Shown here: positions 45,348 through 56,741 of the stretch, piece by piece
Numbering within the stretch: the stretch's first letter is position 1
How the letters are laid out: every line of letters begins with the position of its first letter
Assembly: GCA_030562195.1 (NCBI GenBank)
Contig: CM060201.1
Location: 20,472,454 to 20,536,453, forward strand
Direction of reading: 5' to 3'
Length of the DNA stretch: 64,000 nt
Source: Nipponacmea schrenckii
Taxonomy: Eukaryota > Mollusca > Gastropoda > Lottiidae
Translations under genes and position numbers: made by a program
Notes under the pieces: model-generated
Seen by the model: only the letters and a program-made list of their open reading frames with translations
Told to the model about the DNA's origin: nothing
Database searches by the model: none

Positions 45348-46091
45348 ATGGCAACTTTAGCCATAATTGGCGACAGCCAAATAAAGCCCATAATTAATAA
45401 CAAAACATGGTATACATGGACACTTTTAAATGATGCCGTTATCAGATGTTTCCCTGGAGGAACAGTTGATGGACATCTATTAAGTAAAGGTTGTTTGCCT
45501 GCTACAAATAATGTCAAAAATGTAATATTAAACTTTGGTGGTAATGATCTTGCCATGATTTCCAATATGGAGCAAACCATGTTTGATGAAATCATGGAAG
45601 ATCAATCATTAATGGATAATGTTGTAAAACAATTTGTTAACAAACTTGTACATATAGCATCTAAATATGCAACTAAAGGAAGGTTCGTTATTGTGTTGCT
45701 ACCTGGCCACAGGGCAGACATTAATGAAAAAATTATAAGAACTCACAATAATTCATGTGTAGAAGAACTAAAAAACTTAAATATCTCATATGTAGATTCA
45801 GCAAAACTCATGGAAAGCACTCCAGAGTACCTGTCAAGGTGCCTTAATTCTGATGGAATACATTATTCCACCAATTTTTTTAATTCTATAATGAAAGAGG
45901 CTTTTGAAATCAAGCCTATCCCATTTAACTTGCCTATGCAACAACAAGGTATTAATTACATGAAATCGGGCAGTCCTATATACCGAAAAATACCGAAAAG
46001 AACCGAAAAAATATCGAAAAAACTCCGAAAAGTACCGAAAAATACACCGAAAAAATACCAAAAAAAAACGAAAAAACTTTTCTGGTACTAA
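45348..46091 (+). CDS. SGNH-hydrolase (GDSL-like) domain protein
   Basis: About 200 residues with all four SGNH blocks: GDS at residues 8-10 (nucleophile Ser10), a Gly in PGGTV at 37-38, GGND at 64-67 (Asn66), and SDGIH at 168-172 (Asp169, His172). Family members are esterases, lipases or deacetylases. The same fold is found in ORFs of some CR1-like LINEs and of Ngaro/DIRS retroelements (known). No reverse transcriptase or tyrosine recombinase is visible nearby. After about residue 205 (45965) the frame runs into a ccgaaaaa repeat that encodes Lys-rich nonsense, so the natural C-terminus is lost or lies near there. A frame break separates it from the acidic linker upstream. Confidence 0.6.
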   Translation: MATLAIIGDSQIKPIINNKTWYTWTLLNDAVIRCFPGGTVDGHLLSKGCLPATNNVKNVILNFGGNDLAMISNMEQTMFDEIMEDQSLMDNVVKQFVNKLVHIASKYATKGRFVIVLLPGHRADINEKIIRTHNNSCVEELKNLNISYVDSAKLMESTPEYLSRCLNSDGIHYSTNFFNSIMKEAFEIKPIPFNLPMQQQGINYMKSGSPIYRKIPKRTEKISKKLRKVPKNTPKKYQKKTKKLFWY

Positions 46092-46185
46092 TTACCGAAA
46101 AAAACCGAAAAAACCTAAATACCGAAAAAATCCTATATACCGAAAAAACTGACACTAATTACCGAAAAAATCGCTAAATACCGAA
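45975..46185 (+). repeat. Short ataccgaaaaaa repeats
   Basis: Degenerate repeats of accgaaaaaata/accgaaaagaacc with 10-14 bp spacing, overwriting the 3' end of the SGNH frame. Confidence 0.8.
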
Positions 46186-46302
46186 CAATCTGACCACTTA
46201 TAAATTAAACAGGAATTTGACTTCTAGAAAAAATATTTCCCTCAACTGTTTGTTGGTAGATATTCATCAGGACACTGAGTTGCCAATCTCCTTTTTTTAT
46301 TG

Positions 46303-46600
46303 GTGTGCGGTGGCTCAGTGGAACGGCGTTGGACTATTAGCTGCAATGCGATTTGGTGCCTTGCCCCGCTCTGGACAGAAGAAAATTCCGATGCCAAGGC
46401 CCGTGTTTTCTGTGGAGTTATTCTCTGTGGTCTTCCCTCCCCCTTTAAAAACTTTTAATATTAGGCGCTCAAACGTCGGAAAAGTTTTAAAGAGACAGAA
46501 TGGGCCCTGGGGATAGGTGGGATCGCGGGCCCCTAAATGTTTCTGACGATTGGAAGAAGTGGAGATTTGACGCAAATTTGTACACACATTACTTTAATAT
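46303..46600 (+). mobile_element. Probable tRNA-derived SINE
   Basis: A perfect RNA polymerase III A-box match (TGGCTCAGTGG, 46311-46321) is followed 29 bp later by a decayed B box (gatttggtgcc, 46350-46360). The rest is a GC-richer tail unlike its surroundings. The spacing and order fit a tRNA-like SINE head. No poly-A or clear 3' end is seen. Confidence 0.45.
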
Positions 46601-47267
46601 GATAAACTAAACCAAAAACTTTAGGTTACTACAGAAAATAAAATCGTTTAGTTTCGAAAAACTGATATTGTCCAAAGACTTTATTTGCAAGTTTCAGTTA
46701 AAAATTGAGCCGATGTGATCTTTAAAATCATCACCATATTTTTTTTTTGGTCATTTAAGTGAAATGAAAAGAGTTTGTGTATTTTGAATCTTTATATTGT
46801 TTTTTTTCGTTTACTTATAATTGAAAACATTAAAATTTTTAAAAAATAAAAGGTATATTGAAAGATTAGTACATATTATTACAGTTATCTACAACCCCTC
46901 CCTTCCCCGAAATCAAATATAGACCCAACTTTCGTTCGTGTTTTATTAGTTTCGTTTCGAATGTTTTATTAGCTGTCAGCTTTGTAAGTAACCCCTAGAT
47001 AGCTAATAAAACATTCGGTACGAAACTTATAACACACAAAAGAGAATTTTAATTAGACTTCAGCAACGATAGAAATCACTAGTTTATATACATCAGTCGT
47101 ATTGAAAGGTCAGCAGCTTTACCCTTTGTGCTTCCTTGCTGCGTCTGTGGAACGCTCACCGTTCATTTCTACAGTGTTACAGCCGAGGAATAGATGGGGA
47201 GAAGCAGAGTCACCAGAGGTTTGCCGATTGGGGGATTTCAGGGGTTTTTCGGTACTAGCATCTTTTT
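46601..47267. other. Unassigned sequence before the 16-bp array
   Basis: AT-rich, with a partial inverted match around 46935-47030 (cgttcgtgttttattagttt ... aacattcggtacgaaac). No gene seen. Confidence 0.35.
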
Positions 47268-49795
47268 GTATTATATGCATCATCTTTTTGCAGTATCAGC
47301 ATCTTTTTGTATTATCATCTTTTCGTATTATCATCTTTTTGCAGTATCAGCATCTTTTTGTATTATCAGCATCATCTTTTCGTATTATCATCTTTTCGTA
47401 TTATCTTTTCGTATTATCATCTTTTTGCAATATCAGCATCTTTTTGTATTATCAGCATCATCTTTTCGTATTATCATCTTTTTGTATTATCATCTTTTTG
47501 CATTATAAGCATCATCTTTTTGCAGTATCAGCATCTTTTTGTATTATCAGCATCATCTTTTCGTATTACCATCTTTTTGTATTATCATCTTTTTGCATTA
47601 TAAGCATCATCTTTTCGTATTATCATCTTTTTGTATTATCATCTTTTTGTATTATCAGCATCATCTTTTTGCAGTATCAGCATCTTTTTGTATGATCAGC
47701 ATCATCTTTTTGCAGTATCAGCATCTTTTTGTATTATCAGCATCATCTTTTCGTATTATCATCTTTTCGTATTATCATCTTTTTGCATTATAAGCATCAT
47801 CTTTTCGTATTATCATCTTTTTGTATTATCATCTTTTTGTATTATCAGCATCATCTTTTCGTATTATCATCTTTTCGTATTATCATCTTTTTGCATTATA
47901 AGCATCATCTTTTCGTATTATCATCTTTTTGTATTATCATCTTTTTGTATTATCAGCATCATCTTTTCGTATTATCATCTTTTCGTATTATCATCTTTTT
48001 GCATTATAAGCATCATCTTTTCGTATTATCATCTTTTTGTATTATCATCTTTTTGCATTATAAGCATCATCTTTTTGTATTATCATCTTTTTGTATTATC
48101 ATCTTTTTGTATTATCAGCATCATCTTTTCGTATTATCATCTTTTCGTATTATCATCTTTTCGTATTATCATCTTTTTGTATTATATGCATCATCTTTTT
48201 ACAGTATCAGCATCTTTTTGTATGATCAGCATCATCTTTTTGTAATATCAGCATCATCTTTTCGTATTATCATCTTTTCGTATTATCATCTTTTCGTATT
48301 ATCATCTTTTCGTATTATCATCTTTTCGTATTATCATCTTTTTGTATTATATGCATCATCTTTTTACAGTATCAGCATCTTTTTGTATGATCAGCATCAT
48401 CTTTTTGTATTATCATCTTTTTGTATTATCATCTTTTTGTATTATCATCTTTTCGTATTATCATCTTTTTGTAATATCAGCATCATCTTTTTACAGTATG
48501 ATCATCTTTTTGTATGATCAGCATCATCTTTTTGTATTATCATCTTTTTGTATTATCATCTTTTTGTATTATCATCTTTTCGTATTATCATCTTTTTGTA
48601 TTATCAGCATCATCTTTTTGCAGTATCAGCATCTTTTTGTATTATCATCTTTTTGTATTATCAGCATCATCTTTTTGTATTATCAGCTTTTTGTATTATC
48701 AGCATCATCTTTTCGTATTATCATCTTTTTGTATTATCAGCATCATCTTTTCGTATTATCATCTTTTCGTATTATCATCTTTTTGCATTATCAGCATCAT
48801 CTTTTTGCAGTATCAGCATCTTTTTGCATTATCAGCATCATCTTTTTGTATTATCATCTTTTCGTATTATCATCTTTTTGTATGATAATCTTTTTGCATT
48901 ATAATCATCATCTTTTTGTATTATCAGCATCTTTTTGTATTATCATCTTTTTGTATGATCATCTTTTTGTATTATAAGCATCATCTTTTTGCATTATCAG
49001 CATCTTTTCGTATTATCATCTTTTTGTATGATCATCTTTTTGCATTATCAGCATCATCTTTTTGCAGTATCAGCATCTTTTTGCATTATCAGCATCATCT
49101 TTTTGTATTATCATCTTTTCGTATTATCAGCATCATCTTTTTGTATTATCATCTTTTTGTATTATCAGCATCATCTTTTCGTATTATCATCTTTTTGTAT
49201 GATAATCTTTTTGCATTATAAGCATCATCTTTTTGCATTATCAGCATCTTTTCGTATTATCATCTTTTTGTATGATCATCTTTTTGCATTATAAGCATCA
49301 TCTTTTTGCATTATCAGCATCTTTTCGTATTATCATCTTTTTGTATGATCATCTTTTTGCATTATCAGCACCATCTTTTTGCAGTATCAGCATCTTTTTG
49401 CATTATCAGCATCATCTTTTTGTATTATCATCTTTTTGTATGATCATCTTTTTGCATTATCAGCACCATCTTTTTGTATGATCATCTTTTTGCATTATCA
49501 GCACCATCTTTTTGCAGTATCAGCATCTTTTTGCATTATCAGCATCATCTTTTTGTATTATCATCTTTTTGTATGATCATCTTTTTGCATTATCAGCACC
49601 ATCTTTTTGCAGTATCAGCATCTTTTTGTATTATCAGCATCATCTTTTTGCAGTATTATCATCTTTTTGTATTATCAGCTTTTTGTAATATCAGCATCAT
49701 CTTTTTGTATTATCAGCATCATCTTTTCGTATTATCATCTTTTCGTATTATCATCTTTTTGCAGTATCAGCATCTTTTTGTATTATAAGCATCAT
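47268..49795 (+). repeat. 16-bp repeat array, over 2.5 kb
   Basis: Basic word tattatcatctttttg (16 bp) mixed with a 22-bp form that adds agcatc, plus tttttg/tttcg and gtatta/gcatta/gcagta variants. Long frames of Tyr/Phe/Ile/His/Ser are by-products. It is cut by the gap. Confidence 0.93.
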
Positions 49796-50295
49796 NNNNN
49801 NNNNNNNNNNNNNNNNNNNNNNNNNNNNNNNNNNNNNNNNNNNNNNNNNNNNNNNNNNNNNNNNNNNNNNNNNNNNNNNNNNNNNNNNNNNNNNNNNNNN
49901 NNNNNNNNNNNNNNNNNNNNNNNNNNNNNNNNNNNNNNNNNNNNNNNNNNNNNNNNNNNNNNNNNNNNNNNNNNNNNNNNNNNNNNNNNNNNNNNNNNNN
50001 NNNNNNNNNNNNNNNNNNNNNNNNNNNNNNNNNNNNNNNNNNNNNNNNNNNNNNNNNNNNNNNNNNNNNNNNNNNNNNNNNNNNNNNNNNNNNNNNNNNN
50101 NNNNNNNNNNNNNNNNNNNNNNNNNNNNNNNNNNNNNNNNNNNNNNNNNNNNNNNNNNNNNNNNNNNNNNNNNNNNNNNNNNNNNNNNNNNNNNNNNNNN
50201 NNNNNNNNNNNNNNNNNNNNNNNNNNNNNNNNNNNNNNNNNNNNNNNNNNNNNNNNNNNNNNNNNNNNNNNNNNNNNNNNNNNNNNNNNNNNNNN
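49796..50295. other. Assembly gap of 500 N
   Basis: Exactly 500 N between two unrelated minisatellites (16-bp and 44-bp), so both arrays are of unknown true length. Confidence 0.98.
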
Positions 50296-51263
50296 TAAAC
50301 AATATAAGCTATGTGGACTCTCTGATAGGGATGACAAGATAAACAATATTAGCTATGTGAACTCTCTAATAGGGATGACAAGATAAACAATATTAGCTAT
50401 GTGAACTCTCTAATAGGGATGACAAGATAAATAATATTAGCTATGTGAACTCTCTAATAGGGATGACAAGATAAACAATATTAGCTATGTGAACTCTCTA
50501 ATAGGGATGACAAGATAAACAATATAAGCTATGTGAACTCTCTGATAGGGATGACAAGATAAATAATATTAGCTATGTGAACTCTCTGATAGGGATGACA
50601 AGATAAACAATATTAGCTATGTGAACTCCCTTGTTGTCTGATAGGGATGACAAGATAAACAATATTAGCTATGTGGACTATCTAATAGGGATGACTAGAT
50701 AAACAATATTAGCTATGTGAACTCTCTGATAGGGATGACAAGATAAATAATATTAGCAATGTGAACTCTATAATAGGGATGACAAGATAAACAATATTAG
50801 CTATGTGAACTCTCTAATAGGGATGACAAGATATATAATATAAGCTATGTGAACTCTCTAATAGGGATGACAAGATAAACAATATAAGCTATGTGAACTC
50901 TCTAATAGGGATAACAAGATAAACAATATAAGCTATGTGAACTCTCTGATAGGGATAACAAGATAAACAATATAAGCTATGTGAACTCTCTAATAGGGAT
51001 AACAAGATAAACAATATAAGCTATGTGAACTCTCTGATAGGGATAACAAGATAAATAATATTAGCTATGTGGACTCTCTAATAGGGATGACAAGATAAAT
51101 AATATTAGCTATGTGGACTCTCTAATAGGGATGACAAGATATATAATATTAGCTATGTGGACTCTCTAATAGGGATGACAATATAAACAATATTAGCTAA
51201 GTGAACTCTCTAATAGGGATGACAAGATATATAATATTAGCTATGTGAACTCTCTAGTAGGGA
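50296..51263 (-). repeat. 44-bp minisatellite, inverted, about 22 copies before the gap
   Basis: Reverse complement of the array at 10722. It includes the same odd unit with extra ttgttgtc (50630-50642, matching 11214-11232). That unit lies about 14 units from the exon side here, against about 11 on the left. Confidence 0.95.
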
Positions 51264-51307
51264 TGCCAACCTGACAAATATCATCAGGTGTTTCAGTAAA
51301 AACGTAC

Positions 51308-51334
51308 CTCAACTCGGGTGTTAACATTGCCCAT
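51308..51334 (-). CDS. Ankyrin gene first coding exon, inverted copy
   Basis: Mirror of 10656-10682, MGNVNTRVE with the same donor. The rest of this gene copy would run leftwards into the gap; no ankyrin exon is seen on this side. Confidence 0.45.
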
Positions 51335-51449
51335 AATTTTGAAGATCTGCTGAGAAAGCTGTATTTAAATGTGTATTTCTGAAAAATAATATAACATTTG
51401 AGAGAAAATATATTAAGGAGTTTTCTTTATAATCCCATCTTCTTTACAG

Positions 51450-51522
51450 GATAATATTTTTGCTCTGATTGTCAACACTGGTGGAGCCGGATTAGTTACA
51501 AGCCTTGCAGTGTGCAATGAAG
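51450..51522 (+). other. Candidate 73-bp exon, inverted copy
   Basis: Identical by eye to the segment at 10468-10540, with the same acceptor (cttctttacag) and donor-like gtttgtga. Unrecognised. Confidence 0.25.
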
Positions 51523-51699
51523 GTTTGTGAAATGAGCCATTTCTTTTAATCTTTTAAATTATATAATAACTACTTCTTAGAATGAAAATAAAATTTGAAT
51601 TTTAAACTTGGCCAATAATAGCATACTTGTATATTCAGTCAATAAGAGTATATATTCGTCAGTAGATATACCTTCTGCCATAAATAACATAACAGAATC

Positions 51700-52095
51700 C
51701 TTATAGAATAATAATAATAATAATAAAAATAAACTCTTTATTTTACATGGCTCAGAATTAAGCCCAATACACAAGGATATGGCCCTGTCTAACATTCAGT
51801 CCATGGGGCAATACATAGGGGAAAAAACAATATAAAAAAAAAACAAATCGAAAAAAATACATAATACCTCAATTATACAATTCGTCTACAAATACACAAG
51901 TACATGTGCATCAAATGGACAGATATATGTTCTGGCGATCAAGTACATGACCACAAAATAAATATACAATACTCCACGAGAATGTGCATTAAATGAACAG
52001 ATTTTGAACGCACAATTTGTTTATGAAATTGATATAATATAGTTCCCGCGACCATGCACACCAACCGCCGAAAAAAAAGCACACTACCGCAAAGT
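51700..52095 (-). mobile_element. LINE 3' end with (TAA)n, inverted copy
   Basis: Mirror of 9885-10285, including the simple-repeat tail at 51707-51729. Confidence 0.45.
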
Positions 52096-52129
52096 CAAAA
52101 CCTTGTTTAATATTTAACAAGATGGCTGA

Positions 52130-52319
52130 CAAGGAAGTATATTATATTTATGGACCCGAATCGGATTTTTACAATTCTTACTGATTCTTGTCCATCTTGG
52201 GTTTGTTTTAAACTCGAAAGCTTCAAAGAGTGATTTTTGTTTATAATAAGTCGGTCTGTGTATTGTAGAAGTGTTTGGTCGGTTAACTTTGAATGAGATT
52301 AAATTGATATGGTAGGTAC
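52130..52319 (-). repeat. Unit A, inverted, first half (interrupted)
   Basis: Matches the end of unit A up to ggtaggtac, where the 3.3-kb transposon is inserted. The unit resumes at 55606. Confidence 0.75.
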
Positions 52320-55300
52320 CTATGGAAGACCATGACTATCTAAATTCATCATTATGTCCGCTGTTTTCAATTATGTTTGATTTTTCAACATTTGATATGA
52401 AATTTCGACATTTGTAGACTTCAATGAACATTTGTTTATTAATATCGACATTTGTACTCCCAAATGGACATTTGTACCGCGAAATCAGTAACTTGTCGAA
52501 TTTAACAAATGTTGAAAAACAAATCTTGAAATACAAATCGGGAAAAACAAATCTCCAAAAACATTTCTTCAAATGCAAGTTCAGAAAATTAGTATACCAT
52601 CATTGTGACGTCAGGAGGCGCTGTGTGTCAATTAACCTTCAGCGTCCTGACTATAAATTTCAAAATCGAAAGTAGAAATTGTACATGAATATAGGTCTAG
52701 GCCTACTTACCCATCAACAAGTCGGCTGCCTTCTTCATCAACTCCAATGCTGCTTTTTTCTTTGGGGGATCCATTAGGACTAGGTGTAGTACAGGAAAGT
52801 TGGCCTTATACAAGAAAGTATTTGTTTATATATAACGTTCGCTGTGATGGCAAGAGATATTTACCACTAGTGGCAAATAGCTAAATGCCGTTCAAATGGC
52901 TATATGCCACGCGTGGTAAAAATTAAAATTACATAAAATGAGTAGTTTGGAATACAAACTTTTTCGGGCATGCATTTTAATCATTATTACTGTTAAACCC
53001 ATATAAATATTCCAGTAAATGACGGCTAAAACTAAATATTAATAAACTATAAAATGAAAGTAGGATTTCGAAGGTCAGGGTCAGTTTAGACCTCAAGGAC
53101 GCAATGTGATGTTTATATATCATATCGAATTGACCGGGCCTTATTAAATTTAGCATGCCATAATAATTTTTTTTTCTCTGAATTAAGAGGCCTCGTGTAT
53201 GCACATCACCAACTAGTGACTACAAAGAAGCGAACAAGCACAAACAATACTACATAGGCCTACTAGAATACAAATCTTTAATGATTAACGAAAGCGGCCC
53301 ATAACTTCAACAAAACCTCAATGCTCTAAATTTATCAGAATGCTACGGTAAGAGATTCTTACGGACAGGCAATTTACGTAAGTTCATCATCTGAAAGACT
53401 GGAAATAACTAAGTTTTGTTATATAAAAAGGAGGTGTGAAAAGATTAACGCAACTGTCATGAGGTTGTAAATCGTCATTGCATTTTGGAAAAATGAATCT
53501 TGACTGCTAAATAAACTAAAAACTGGATCTAGGGGTTTATGTAGAAAATGCCCGAGGAAGGAGCCCCTTGAGGTAATAATAGGTTAGTGTTTAGTGATTA
53601 TATAGATAAATATCAATGCCTATAGGTAATACCGTTATCCATAAACTCGTTCTTTTCAGGAATTTTCACAACAGAGTAAGTATAAAATAGTAAAGACAAT
53701 AGGACTATTTTGTTTCATATTATGGGCCTACATAAACCAATGGTGGGATGTAGGGCTATTTGTATTCTTTGGAACGAAACGGAACTGAACAGGTTGTATT
53801 CTTGTCCCGTTCCGCAAAGTACATATGCACCTTATCTGTATTTTGGGGAACGAAACGGGAAAAGATAATCTATGTATATCGTTGGCAGACAATATTCTGG
53901 CCGAAACGTCTGTTACAGTTGTTGTTTTCTTCCCGTCTAGTCTGGTTACGCAGTCGGTTACAATCTCGTTGGTGTGACAGCCAAAAGTGGGTCTAGGCCC
54001 TAAGAGTAGACCCTAGTCACGGCATTTTTTATGCGAGTGTTTGAATTGCAGAAGTTTGTTTCAAGATGAGTAGACTGGTTTAATGAAAAGTAACGGAGAT
54101 TATAATCTTGTCCCGTGCCACAAAAATCAGATTAGAGGTATAAATCTGTTTTCTGTGTTCCGTTCCATGTCGCGTTCTGCAAAATGAAAATACAGTATCG
54201 TCAAATTTGTACCTTCTAGAGCAGGGGTTCCCAAACTTCGGCCTGCTGCCCAGATACGACCCGGCCCTATCGAAAAGATTCCATTCGGCCCACAGAAGTT
54301 TTGATTTCGATTTTTTCAAAGTGTTAAACATGCTTTTTTGGAAACAGTATCTAAATAAAGAAACGGGGAAATGTAAGGCTTGTACTCAGTGGCCTGAAAC
54401 CAAAATCCTTTTTTAATCTGACCTACATGACAAATTAATTAGGAACCCCTGTTCTAGAGTGTTAACAGACAATGGTAGGAGAATCGACGGACGGATGAAC
54501 GAACGAAGGTGACGCGAGTATACGACCAAACTTTCAAAATGCACAAAATTAGTCCTTTTTCTTATCTTTCTATGGAAAGAGGAGAACCCTCGCAGATGTT
54601 CCATGGGAGTCACATAATCTCGACCCTCGACAGTAGTTGGTAATCGCACAAAAAAGGGATTGGCTAATAATAATAATTTCAGCGTAAAGGAGAACTGATA
54701 GAATTACTCTATGATATTCAGGCCTTGCCACGTGGTCATTTAGGAGAAGGATAAAAATAACCATGAATCGTTTAGAAAATGGCTGACAAATTTCACCGCT
54801 TGCTTTTTTTCTGAAGTCCTAGCGAAACAAACACAGAATCTGCATTAATATTTTACACTTTGAATACATTTATTTCATCAACACAGTAGCTTCAAACATT
54901 GAAATCATCATAAAAGTCCGTTTTTAAAAATCACGTGGTATATTAAAAACGTGCCACTTATTCTTTCAATGAAGCCTATAGCGACCTTGCTAAAATTACC
55001 ACGAGTGGCAAATAGACAGTCCCGCTGTGATTGGATAATTGATCCCCGTTTCGAACCCTGTTGACCACTTCGTACCCACATCGCTCAATTTTAATGACAA
55101 GAAAATAAACTGAATACCCAAGTATTTCTCAATATTCCTATTACTATTGATCGAGGAAATTGAATCGGATTAGGCTTATCATTATTATAATATTAGAAAT
55201 AACTAGATGATTACCCCGACACAATTATCACTAAGAACTTAGGCGTTTTCTACTTTCGATTTTAAAACTTATATTCAGGAGGCTGGAAGTCAAACGACTT

Positions 55301-55605
55301 ACAGCGCCTCCTGACGTCATAATGATGGTATACTAATTTTCTGAAGTTGCATTTGAAGAAATGTTTTTGAAGATTTGTTATTCTAGATTTGTATTTCATG
55401 ATTTGTTTTTCAACATTTGTTAAATCCGACAAGTTACTGATTTCGCGGTACAAATGTCCATTTGGGAGTACAAATGTCGATATTAATAAACAAATGTTCA
55501 TTGAAGTCTACAAATGTCGAAATTTCATATCAAATGTAGAAAAATCAAACATAATTGAAAACAGCGGACATAATGATGAATTTAGATAGTCATGGTCTTC
55601 CATAG
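52320..55605. mobile_element. 3.3-kb transposon with about 350-bp terminal inverted repeats
   Basis: Starts CTATGGAAGACCATGAC and ends with the exact reverse complement. It is flanked by GTAC (52316-52319 and 55606-55609). Undisturbed copies of unit A show a single ggtaggtactgggtcag at this point. The TIRs (about 52320-52680 and 55250-55605) are about 90 percent alike by eye and carry many acaaatgt/acatttgt words, like the subterminal repeats of foldback-type elements. Inside I find no recognisable transposase; a hAT MITE is nested at 54222. It is probably non-autonomous. A 4-bp target duplication is known for several DNA superfamilies, so I leave the family open. Confidence 0.85.
54222..54451. 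mobile_element. hAT-type MITE, 230 bp, nested
   Basis: Ends CAGGGGTTCCCAAACT and AGGAACCCCTG form hAT-style terminal inverted repeats. The 8-bp target duplication TTCTAGAG is perfect (54214-54221 and 54452-54459). Internal words ggcctgctgcccagatacg and attcggcccac are GC-richer than the host. No coding capacity. It is younger than the 3.3-kb element that holds it. Confidence 0.85.
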
Positions 55606-56035
55606 GTACTGGGTCAGTGGATGTAAATTTATGTTACTGTTCTATGTTCAGGTTGGACTGGAATTAGTTAAGGGTTTCAGATTTTACGATGTTCTCTGGT
55701 AAGGAGTTCCATGAGTTGATTAGTCTGATAGAGAAAAAGTTCTGTCTTTATTTCAAGTCTTGGGTGGGGTTGAACAAGCTTTTTACAAGATGGCTGAACA
55801 AGGAAGTTTTTTTGAAAATACCGAATTAAAATATCAGAATACTTTAAGAGTTGATCTACATAATTAATTATTCAGTCGATTGATTTAACATTTTCAAATA
55901 ATTTAATTTGTATAAAAGTTTTGTTACTTACTTAGTTTTCAAGTCTCGAATTGATCGTCTATTACAGTCTGAAGAAGAACCACCAAGCCCCGTTTCTCTA
56001 TAAAATGACGCTTAGCAGGGGAATATTTCTTTATT
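55606..56035 (-). repeat. Unit A, inverted, second half
   Basis: Continues unit A after the transposon, from gtactgggtcagtgg to the start of the unit, followed by tcaatgaatg as in the other composites. Confidence 0.75.
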
Positions 56036-56084
56036 ATTATGGTGGACTATTCAACTAGATAACCTATATATCAATGAATGTCTA

Positions 56085-56190
56085 TGATACAAAGTGCATG
56101 ATACAAAGTTCATGATGTAAAAATGCATAAAGTAAAAATGGGCATAATGCATAAAATATAATGCAAAAATGCATAATGCAAAAATGAATG
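56085..56190. repeat. Short TGCAT-rich tract, inverted
   Basis: Much shorter than the other TGCAT tracts (about 100 bp), between unit A and the LINE fragment, in the same order as elsewhere. Confidence 0.75.
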
Positions 56191-56340
56191 TAATGAATTC
56201 TTGTTGCGTTTAATCGGATTTTGGATAATATATAAACATCTTGAATTTTTACAATTGTACTTGACAGATGCATTTTGTAACGACGACATTTGTATTTTCA
56301 AGCTGCAACAACAAAGTCCAAAATTTTGTCAACCTTATAC
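56191..56340 (+). pseudogene. LINE ORF2 C-terminal fragment, truncated inverted copy
   Basis: Mirror of the start of the 8276-8585 fragment up to caaccttatacct, then it stops. It lacks the HFLLICTAYKELR part. Confidence 0.5.
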
Positions 56341-56592
56341 CTGTAAGGAGATAAAGTGCAGTAGATAACGCTTTTTATCATACTAGCGATAAAACACCTT
56401 ATTGGGTGATAAGTAGGCCTATATTTATAATACATTAATAATTTATTCAATATAGCACTCAGTAATAAAACTTATGTCAAAGGTGTAACTATAAATATAA
56501 CTTATATACTAATATACAAATACATTTACAATTTACAACAAGTAAAATAAGAATAATACAAATAAATATAAAATAAATAAATAAAACGTGTA
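56341..56592 (-). repeat. LINE 3' region plus decayed satellite unit
   Basis: Contains one decayed 53-bp unit (cgataaaacaccttattggg) and then the same sequence as 4745-4915, in the same orientation. Confidence 0.5.
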
Positions 56593-56741
56593 TTAGGCAG
56601 ATGAAAGCAAGCAACTACGATGTGACATAGCGTGATAAATAAAATAGGCAATAATTTTGATGAAGTCCTCGTTCCGAGATGATATAATAGATATACATTT
56701 TGTATGAGTTGGATAGTAACAGATATGAGAAGAGATATATA

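Noticed and set aside
45305..46061. Antisense frames across the SGNH coding region
   Set aside because: They mirror the real frame on the other strand and show no domain.
47102..49788. Long Tyr/Phe/Ile/His/Ser-rich frames that look like membrane proteins
   Set aside because: They come from the 16-bp tattatcatctttttg array and overlap each other in three frames.
52336..52675. Matching open frames in both ends of the long-TIR element (MNICLLISTFVLPNGH)
   Set aside because: They derive from acaaatgt-type subterminal repeats in the inverted ends; the two copies differ by frame-neutral and frame-breaking changes alike.
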